DNA of 64,000 nt from Jannaschia sp. W003 (GTDB taxonomy: Bacteria > Pseudomonadota > Alphaproteobacteria > Rhodobacterales > Rhodobacteraceae), in the NCBI RefSeq assembly GCF_025144335.1, contig NZ_CP083539.1, positions 1,489,501-1,553,500 of the forward strand, in the 5' to 3' direction. Position numbers and translations under genes: made by a program. Below are positions 59,048-64,000 of this stretch, in pieces. The notes under the pieces are model-generated. The model was not told where the DNA came from and searched no databases. It was given only the letters and a program-made list of their open reading frames with translations. How positions within the stretch are numbered: position 1 is the stretch's first letter; each line of letters begins with the position of its first letter.

Positions 59048-59605
59048 TTACGCGGCGGCGCGGCTCCCGGCGGCCTCGACCGCGTCCACGATGGCGCCTA
59101 CGAAGGCGTCCAGATCGTCCGGGTTGCGCGAGGTGATGAACCCGCCGTCCACCACCACCGGCTCGTCGACCACGTCGGCGCCGGCGTTGCGAAGGTCGGT
59201 GCGGATGCTCTTGTAGCAGGTCATCCGGCGGCCCGACGCGAGGCCCGCCTCGATCAGCAGCCACGGCGCATGGCACACGGCGGCGACGGGCTTGCCGGAC
59301 TCGGCGAAGCCCTTCACCAGCGCGATCGCGGCGTCCTCGACGCGCAGGAGGTCGGGGTTGATCTGCCCGCCGGGCAGCACGAGCGCGTCGTAGTCGCCCG
59401 GGCCCACCTCGGCGAGGTCCTTGTCCGCTTGAAGCGACTTGCCCCAGTCGTCGCCGTCCCAGCCCTTGAGCGAGCCGCCGCCGGGGGTGGCGACGTGGAC
59501 CGTGGCGCCCTTCGCGCGCAGGTCCTCGAGGGGCTTCATCAGCTCCGACTGCTCGAAGCCGTCGGTGGCGAGGATCAGGATCCTCGCGTCGGTGATCGTC
59601 GGCAT
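59048..59605 (-). CDS. DJ-1/PfpI family (type 1 glutamine amidotransferase-like) protein
   Basis: 185 residues with the DJ-1/PfpI fold: LILATDGFEQSELMKPLEDLRAKG (Glu18), VLPGGQINPD and the nucleophile elbow AAVCHAPWLLIEAG (Cys111, His112). The family includes proteases, glyoxalase-like and protein-deglycase candidates; activity here is undecided. ATG 59605 is typical. It ends 18 bases before the EAL gene on the same strand. Confidence 0.88.
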   Translation of the reverse strand: MPTITDARILILATDGFEQSELMKPLEDLRAKGATVHVATPGGGSLKGWDGDDWGKSLQADKDLAEVGPGDYDALVLPGGQINPDLLRVEDAAIALVKGFAESGKPVAAVCHAPWLLIEAGLASGRRMTCYKSIRTDLRNAGADVVDEPVVVDGGFITSRNPDDLDAFVGAIVDAVEAAGSRAAA

Positions 59606-59722
59606 GGTGCGTCCTTCCGAGTTGCTGTCGGGGTCCGAACGCGGTCCCCCGGGGGCACGGTTCCTCGGGCGGACAACGGGTTACGCGACGGTCCCCATTC
59701 AAACCCGCACCCTCGTCGCCGC

Positions 59723-59833
59723 TAGGGAAATACCGAGGGGGTCTGCAGGCTTCCCGGGATCGGTCCAGTGGACCGATCCGCCTGCGGACGGGCGAAGCCC
59801 CGGACGTGCGAAGCGCGGGGGCGGAGCCCCCCA
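59723..59833. repeat. Family B palindromic repeat (inverted copy)
   Basis: Contains the 23-bp core (59757-59779) with flanks GAAATACCGAGGGGGT and CCTGCGGACGGGCGAAGCCC CGG; read on the minus strand it aligns over about 105 bp with 48534-48641. It fills most of the 232-bp gap between the divergent-looking ends of the PfpI and PatB genes (both minus strand) and may terminate the PatB transcript. Confidence 0.8.
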
Positions 59834-59837
59834 ACCC

Positions 59838-61031
59838 TCACTGCAAATCCGAGAACGCCGCCTGCAGCCGCTCCACCGCCCGCTCCACGTTCGCCCGCGT
59901 CGTGGCGATGTTGAAGCGCAGGAAGCTCTCGCCCCCGCGCCCGAAGGTCGGGCCGTGGTTGGCGGCGATGCGCGCGTCGCCCTCGACGCGGCGCGCCACC
60001 TCCTCGTGGCTCATGCCGGTGCCGCCGAAGTCCACCCAGCTCAGGTAGGTCGCCTCCAGCGCCACCGAGCCCACGCCGGGGATCGCGTTGACGCCCTCGT
60101 CGAAGATCCGCCGGTTGCGGTCGAGGTAGCGCATCAGCGCGTCCACCCACTCGGCGCCCTCGGGCGAGTAGGCCGCGCGGGCCATCTCCAGACCGAACAG
60201 CGAGGGCGAGAGCCCCAGCGCCCCCTTCCGCCGCGCGAAGCGCTGGCGGAGCCCTGGGTCCTCAATGGTGACGTTGCCGGTGTGGGCGCCGGCGATGTTG
60301 AAGGTCTTGGTGGTGGCCGTCATGGTCACCAGCCCCTCGGGGCCCGTCACGTTGGCCATCGGCACGTGGGTGTGGCCGGGATAGACGAGGTCGTGGTGGA
60401 TCTCGTCGGACACCAGCACCAGCCCGTGGCGGCGGGCGAAGGCGGCGAAGCCCTCCAGCTCCGCGCGCGACCACACCCGTCCGTTGGGGTTGTGGGGCGA
60501 GCACAGGATCATCATCGACGCGCCCGATCCGGCCACCTCCGCGTCCCAGGCGTCGAAGTCGCAGACGTAGCGCCCGTCCTCGAGGGGCAGCTCGCATTCC
60601 ACCACCTGGCGCCCGGCGGCGCGGATCACGCGCGCGAAGGCGTGGTAGACGGGCGTGAACAGCACCACCCCGTCGCCCGGCAGCGTGAAGGCGTCGACGC
60701 AGACGCCGGTGCCGTTCACCAGCCCGTGGGTGGTGAAGATCCACTCGGGCCGCAGCGCCCAGCCGTGCCGCTCGCGCATCCACCAGGCGACCGCCTCGCG
60801 GTGCGCGTCGTCGGCGCCGGGGTAGCCGTAGACGCCGTGCTCGTGCAGCCGCGCCACCGCGTCCGAGACCACCTGCGGCGGGCGGAAGTCCATGTCGGCG
60901 ACCCACATGGCGATGCCGTCCGAGGGCGGGACGCCGTAGAGCGCCTCCATCCCGTCCCACTTCATGCAGTTGGTGCCGCGCCGGTCGATGGGCGCGTCGA
61001 AGCGGGGGTCGGCGGCGTGGTCCTGGGGCAT
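59838..61031 (-). CDS. PatB/MalY-type PLP-dependent aminotransferase-fold enzyme (probable cystathionine beta-lyase)
   Basis: 397 residues, fold-type I PLP enzyme. Seen are IAMWVADMDFRPP and YGYPGADD, typical of the MalY/PatB C-S lyase group, SPHNPNGRVW, VSDEIHHDLVYPGH and the PLP-binding Lys242 (TATTKTFNIAG). Members split cystathionine or cysteine S-conjugates to pyruvate, ammonia and a thiol. Aminotransferase activity cannot be excluded by sequence. ATG 61031; divergent from def. Confidence 0.88.
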   Translation of the reverse strand: MPQDHAADPRFDAPIDRRGTNCMKWDGMEALYGVPPSDGIAMWVADMDFRPPQVVSDAVARLHEHGVYGYPGADDAHREAVAWWMRERHGWALRPEWIFTTHGLVNGTGVCVDAFTLPGDGVVLFTPVYHAFARVIRAAGRQVVECELPLEDGRYVCDFDAWDAEVAGSGASMMILCSPHNPNGRVWSRAELEGFAAFARRHGLVLVSDEIHHDLVYPGHTHVPMANVTGPEGLVTMTATTKTFNIAGAHTGNVTIEDPGLRQRFARRKGALGLSPSLFGLEMARAAYSPEGAEWVDALMRYLDRNRRIFDEGVNAIPGVGSVALEATYLSWVDFGGTGMSHEEVARRVEGDARIAANHGPTFGRGGESFLRFNIATTRANVERAVERLQAAFSDLQ

Positions 61032-61103
61032 GCGGGCTCCTCCTCGGGCGCGACCCTAGCGGCGCCGCGGGCGGGGGCAAGGCGCCCCCGGACGCTCACG
61101 CAG

Positions 61104-61132
61104 TTGCACGGTTTCGCGCGCCCGCGTAAGGG
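61104..61132 (+). promoter_or_regulatory. Candidate promoter of the def-fmt operon
   Basis: TTGCAC (61104-61109), 17 bases, TAAGGG (61127-61132), only eight bases before the def ATG. If used, the message would start at or near the ATG (leaderless), as no ribosome-binding site is seen between them. Confidence 0.45.
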
Positions 61133-61140
61133 GCTGGCGC

Positions 61141-61665
61141 ATGAAGCGGCCCATCCTCCTTCACCCCGATCCGCGCCTCAAGAAGCTCTGCGAGCCGGTG
61201 CCCGACCTCTCGGACGCCCGCCGCGCGCTGGCCGCCGACATGCTCGAGACCATGTACGCCGCGCCCGGCATCGGGCTGGCCGCGCCGCAGGTCGGCGTGC
61301 TGGAGCGCCTGATCGTGCTCGACTGCGACAAGGCGGACGACGCCGCGCCGCGCCCCCTCGTGATGTTCAACCCCGAGATCGTGGCCGCCTCGGACGACAC
61401 CTCGACCTACGAGGAGGGGTGCCTGTCGATCCCCGACCAGTTCGCCGACGTGACCCGCCCCGCCGCGGTGACGGTGCGCTGGCTCGACGAGGGCGGCGCC
61501 GAGCGGCAGGAGGACATGGAGGGCCTCTGGGCGACCTGCGTGCAGCACGAGATCGACCACCTGGATGGGCGGCTCTTCATCGACCACATCGGCGCCATGC
61601 GGCGGCAGATGATCACCCGGCGCATGGTGAAGCTGAAGCGCGAGCGGGCGCGCGAGGCGCTGTAG
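61141..61665 (+). CDS. def: Peptide deformylase
   Basis: Removes the formyl group from nascent N-terminal Met. The 174 residues have all three metal-enzyme motifs: GIGLAAPQVG (Gln50), EEGCLSIP (Cys94) and QHEIDHLDG (His136, Glu137, His140). This is the canonical member of three tandem paralogues. ATG 61141. Confidence 0.96.
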   Translation: MKRPILLHPDPRLKKLCEPVPDLSDARRALAADMLETMYAAPGIGLAAPQVGVLERLIVLDCDKADDAAPRPLVMFNPEIVAASDDTSTYEEGCLSIPDQFADVTRPAAVTVRWLDEGGAERQEDMEGLWATCVQHEIDHLDGRLFIDHIGAMRRQMITRRMVKLKRERAREAL

Positions 61666-61711
61666 CGCCGCCCCGTGGCGCCTTGGCCTTCGCGCCGCTA
61701 TACGGCCCCCC

Positions 61712-62182
61712 ATGACCGCCCCCGCCGCCGCCGCGTCCCTGCGCATCCGCCTCCATCCCGACCCGGTGCTCCGGGAGCCGTGCGCGCCCGTCACCGGCGA
61801 CGCGACCGCGCTTGCCCGCGCCATGCTGGATGCGATGTACGCCGCGCCCGGCCGCGGCCTCGCCGGGCCGCAGGTGGGCGAATCCCTGCGCCTCTTCGTG
61901 ATGGACGCCTCGTGGAAGGAGGGGCTGCCCGACCCGCGGGTGTTCGTGAACCCCGCCGTGGTGTGGGTTTCGGACGAGACCGACGTGGCCGAGGAGGGGT
62001 GCCTGTCGATCCCGGACACCCCCCGCCGCGTCCGGCGCCCCGTGGCCTGCCGCATCGCCTTCGACGGGGCGGGCGGCCTGCGCCGCGAGGCGGTGCTGGA
62101 CGGCTTCGCCGCGCGCTGCGCCCAGCACGAGATCGACCACTTGGACGGTGTCCTGATCCTCGACCACGAGGCCCAGCCGTGA
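61712..62182 (+). CDS. Peptide deformylase paralogue 2
   Basis: 156 residues. The motifs are [10 protein letters not shown] (Gln54; Ala and Ile of the consensus changed to Gly and Arg), EEGCLSIP (Cys97) and QHEIDHLDG (His139, Glu140, His143), so metal and catalytic residues are kept and activity is plausible. It is shorter at the C-terminus than the first copy. The stop overlaps the GTG of paralogue 3. Tandem def copies before fmt are known in Rhodobacteraceae. Confidence 0.9.
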   Translation: MTAPAAAASLRIRLHPDPVLREPCAPVTGDATALARAMLDAMYAAPGRGLAGPQVGESLRLFVMDASWKEGLPDPRVFVNPAVVWVSDETDVAEEGCLSIPDTPRRVRRPVACRIAFDGAGGLRREAVLDGFAARCAQHEIDHLDGVLILDHEAQP

Positions 62183-62661
62183 CTCGCCCGATCCTGCGCT
62201 GGCCCGATCCGCGCCTGCGCCGCGCCGCCGCCCCCGTGGGCGAGGTCACCGATGCCCACCGCACGCTCTGGGACGAGATGATCGAGGTCATGCGCGCCAT
62301 GCCGGGCGTCGGCCTCGCCGCGCCGCAGATCGGCGAGATGATCCGCCTCGCCGTGGTCGACGCCGGCCGGGGCGCGATCCGCCTCGCCGATCCCGAGATC
62401 GTCGCCAGCAGCGCCGAGCTGCGCCCCCACGAGGAGGCGTCGCCCTGCCTGCCGGGCGTCTCGGCCCTGGTCGCGCGCCCCCGCGCCGTGACGGTCCGCT
62501 ACCTCGACGAGACCGGCGCGCGCACCGAGCGCGACTTCGTGATGCTGGAGGCCACGTCGATCCAGCACCAGATCGACCACCTGGAGGGACGCATGTTCTT
62601 CGACCGCCTCAGCCGCACCCGGCGCGACATGCTGCTCCGCAAGGCCCGCAAGTGCGCCTGA
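62179..62661 (+). CDS. Peptide deformylase-like paralogue 3 with altered active site
   Basis: 160 residues from GTG 62179. [10 protein letters not shown] (Gln50) is normal, but motif 2 is EEASPCLPG instead of EEGCLSIP (Cys90 shifted by two positions) and motif 3 is QHQIDHLEG, that is His130-Gln131-x-x-His134 with Gln in place of the catalytic Glu. The metal His pair remains. Loss of the general base predicts very low or changed activity; the protein may bind formyl-Met peptides or nascent chains instead. It overlaps fmt by ten bases, so expression is coupled. Confidence 0.88.
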   Translation: MTRPILRWPDPRLRRAAAPVGEVTDAHRTLWDEMIEVMRAMPGVGLAAPQIGEMIRLAVVDAGRGAIRLADPEIVASSAELRPHEEASPCLPGVSALVARPRAVTVRYLDETGARTERDFVMLEATSIQHQIDHLEGRMFFDRLSRTRRDMLLRKARKCA

Positions 62662-63569
62662 TCTTCATGGGCACGCCGGACTTCGCGGTCCCCGTCCTCG
62701 ATGCCCTCGTCGAGGCGGGCCACGAGGTCGTTGCCGTCTATTCCCAGCCCGCGCGCCCCGCGGGCCGCGGCAAGCGCCCGCGCCCCTCGGCGGTGCAGGC
62801 GCGGGCGGAAGCGCTGGGCGTCGAGGTCCGCACGCCGAAGACGTTGCGCGACGCGGCCGAGCAGGCCGCCTTCGCCGCCCTGGACGCCGAGGCCGCCGTG
62901 GTCGTCGCCTACGGGCTGATCCTGCCCGTGCCCGTGCTCGAGGCCCCCGCACACGGCTGCCTCAACGTCCACGCCTCGCTCCTGCCGCGCTGGCGCGGGG
63001 CGGCGCCGATCCAGCGGGCGGTCATGGCCGGCGACGCGCGCACCGGGGTTTGCATCATGCAGATGGAGCAGGGCCTCGACACCGGCCCCGTGCTCCTGCG
63101 CGAGGACACCGAGATCGGCGAGACCGACACCGCCGGCGACCTCGCGGGCCGCCTCGCGGAGATGGGCGCCCGCCTCGCCGTGCGGGCGCTGGCCAAGCTG
63201 CCGAGCCTCTCGCCCGTGCCCCAGCCCGAAGCGGGCGTCACCTATGCCGCCAAGATCGACAAGGCCGAGGCCCGCGTCCACTGGGACGGCGACGCCGCCG
63301 CCGTGGCGCGCCACGTCAACGGCTTGTCCCCCAGCCCCGCCGCCTTCGCCGAGCGCGGCGGCGCGCGCCTGCGCCTTCTGCGCGCGCGCGCGGTGGCGGG
63401 CGAGGGCGCGCCCGGCACCGTGATCGGCGCCGAGGGCCTCCGCGTCGCCGCCGGCACCGGCGCGGTCGAGATCCTGGAGGTTCAGCCCGCCGGCAAGGCG
63501 CCCATGGCCGCCGGCGACTGGCGCCGCGGCGCGCGCCTCGATGCGGGCGCGATGCTGGAGGACGGCTGA
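62652..63569 (+). CDS. fmt: Methionyl-tRNA formyltransferase
   Basis: Formylates initiator Met-tRNA, the reaction that deformylase later reverses on proteins. The 305 residues include [17 protein letters not shown], the formyl-transfer site [20 protein letters not shown] (Asn, His and downstream Asp in GLDTGPVLL) and a C-terminal OB-like domain ([15 protein letters not shown]). GTG 62652 lies within the end of paralogue 3. The stop overlaps the next ATG. Confidence 0.95.
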   Translation: MRLIFMGTPDFAVPVLDALVEAGHEVVAVYSQPARPAGRGKRPRPSAVQARAEALGVEVRTPKTLRDAAEQAAFAALDAEAAVVVAYGLILPVPVLEAPAHGCLNVHASLLPRWRGAAPIQRAVMAGDARTGVCIMQMEQGLDTGPVLLREDTEIGETDTAGDLAGRLAEMGARLAVRALAKLPSLSPVPQPEAGVTYAAKIDKAEARVHWDGDAAAVARHVNGLSPSPAAFAERGGARLRLLRARAVAGEGAPGTVIGAEGLRVAAGTGAVEILEVQPAGKAPMAAGDWRRGARLDAGAMLEDG

Positions 63570-63805
63570 TGTTCCCGACCCTCATGGGCACGGTCGTGAT
63601 CGCCGGCATCGTCGGCTACCTCTCCGAGAAGACCGGCTTCACCCACAACGGCATCCTCCAGAGTATCGTGATCTGCGTGGGCGGGGCGTTCCTGTTCTAC
63701 TTCGTGTCGATCATGTTCGGGGTGGGTTTCCGCGCGCAGGGCTGGAACGCGATTCTGGCGTCGGTGGGCGCACTGGTGATCGTGCCGACGCACTGGCGGC
63801 GGTAG
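63569..63805 (+). CDS. Small membrane protein (78 aa), GlsB/YeaQ-like
   Basis: Three hydrophobic segments (about 4-19, 30-50, 59-73) with the glycine-rich start MGTVVIAGIVGYLSEKTGF and IVICVGGAFLFYFV. This resembles the GlsB/YeaQ/YmgE (transglycosylase-associated) family of small membrane proteins in glycine spacing, but the match is not strong. ATG 63569 shares its A with the fmt stop (TGATG). Co-transcribed with fmt; function unknown. Confidence 0.68.
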   Translation: MFPTLMGTVVIAGIVGYLSEKTGFTHNGILQSIVICVGGAFLFYFVSIMFGVGFRAQGWNAILASVGALVIVPTHWRR

Positions 63806-63902
63806 GGGAGGGGGCTCCGCCCCCGGCCCTGCGGGCCTCCCCCGAGGTATTTCCGGCAAGATGAGGGGGTATCCTCGCCTTGCCCCAAATACCTCGGGGG
63901 GA
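63806..63902. repeat. Inverted pair of family C elements behind the def-fmt operon
   Basis: After a GGGGGCTCCGCCCCC hairpin, one family C motif (CCCCCGAGGTATTTCCGGCA, from 63838) runs forward and a second (TTGCCCCAAATACCTCGGGG, 63880-63899) runs backward, so 63839-63902 can fold into one long imperfect stem. Probably a terminator for the fmt operon. The remaining bases to 63986 show no gene. Confidence 0.8.
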
Positions 63903-63986
63903 GCGCGAAGCGCGGGGGGCGGCGCCCCCCCCCACTGGACCCGAAGCGCCTCGACCCATAGGTGGGGCGCAGACGGAGACACGCCG

Positions 63987-64000
63987 ATGACCGACGCCCC
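63987..64000 (+). CDS. Start of a gene cut by the window edge
   Basis: ATG 63987 with GGAGA (63975-63979) seven bases upstream opens MTDA before the window ends. It has the position of a new gene behind the family C terminator. Nothing can be said about its product. Confidence 0.4.

Overview
The window is GC-rich chromosomal DNA of an alphaproteobacterium, most probably a member of the Rhodobacteraceae (Rhodobacterales). This is inferred from gene content and order: a 14-subunit nuo cluster interrupted by small accessory frames, including DUF5337 and DUF5333 proteins, as in the Paracoccus nqo cluster; birA-coaX-rnj directly behind nuoN; three tandem peptide deformylase genes before fmt; poly-3-hydroxybutyrate genes; a long-chain prenyl diphosphate synthase; and many short-overlap (ATGA/GTGA) gene junctions. 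No rRNA, tRNA, CRISPR array, insertion sequence or prophage was seen.

Layout. 1-7957 (+): leucine/isovalerate catabolism. Both subunits of a biotin-dependent carboxylase (probably methylcrotonyl-CoA carboxylase), a GST, HMG-CoA lyase and an enoyl-CoA hydratase together make the 3-methylcrotonyl-CoA to acetoacetate plus acetyl-CoA branch. An ASCH-domain gene and a macro-domain gene are embedded between the carboxylase subunits. 8025-9140: lytic transglycosylase lipoprotein. 9349-31019 (+): respiratory complex I. NuoA is split from nuoB by a ribbon-helix-helix regulator and a PHB-depolymerase-family esterase, and about ten small genes (tiny membrane proteins, lipoproteins, exported proteins, a coiled-coil protein) lie between the nuo genes. 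NuoE carries a very long acidic extension ending in a helix-hairpin-helix domain. 31024-34198 (+): biotin ligase (which would charge the carboxylase), type III pantothenate kinase and RNase J. 34297-37917: DEAD-box helicase, OsmC protein, ExoD protein and a conserved hypothetical.

38139-39057 is the one clearly foreign-looking patch. A roughly 47% GC gene for a protein with a nuclease-like motif starts inside the stop codon of prfC and ends next to what looks like the beheaded 3' end of an older gene that still has its own terminator. 39054-46510: release factor 3, a SnoaL-like protein, and a minus-strand operon for a peptide-type ABC transporter without a binding protein, followed by an aldehyde dehydrogenase and a DUF1294 protein. 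46748-54959: ETF-ubiquinone oxidoreductase, a TPR protein, IspE, polyprenyl synthase, DUF2007, a TrmN6-type methyltransferase, DUF465 and a LysR regulator. 55084-59605 (-): PHB synthesis genes phaA and phaB with a patatin-like hydrolase between them, an EAL phosphodiesterase and a DJ-1/PfpI protein. 59838-63805: a PatB-type PLP enzyme, three deformylase paralogues (the third with the catalytic Glu replaced by Gln), fmt and a small membrane protein.

The intergenic DNA is rich in repeats. One family shares a 23-bp palindromic core (GGATCGGTCC-N3-GGACCGATCC) and in three cases starts exactly at the stop codon of the preceding gene. A second family carries the motif CCGAGGTATTT..GGCAAGATGAGG. There are also CCCCGG..CCGGGG hairpins and an 11-bp G-rich tandem repeat. 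Most look like 3'-UTR or terminator elements. Assignments rest on reading motifs and gene order by eye; no database search was possible.
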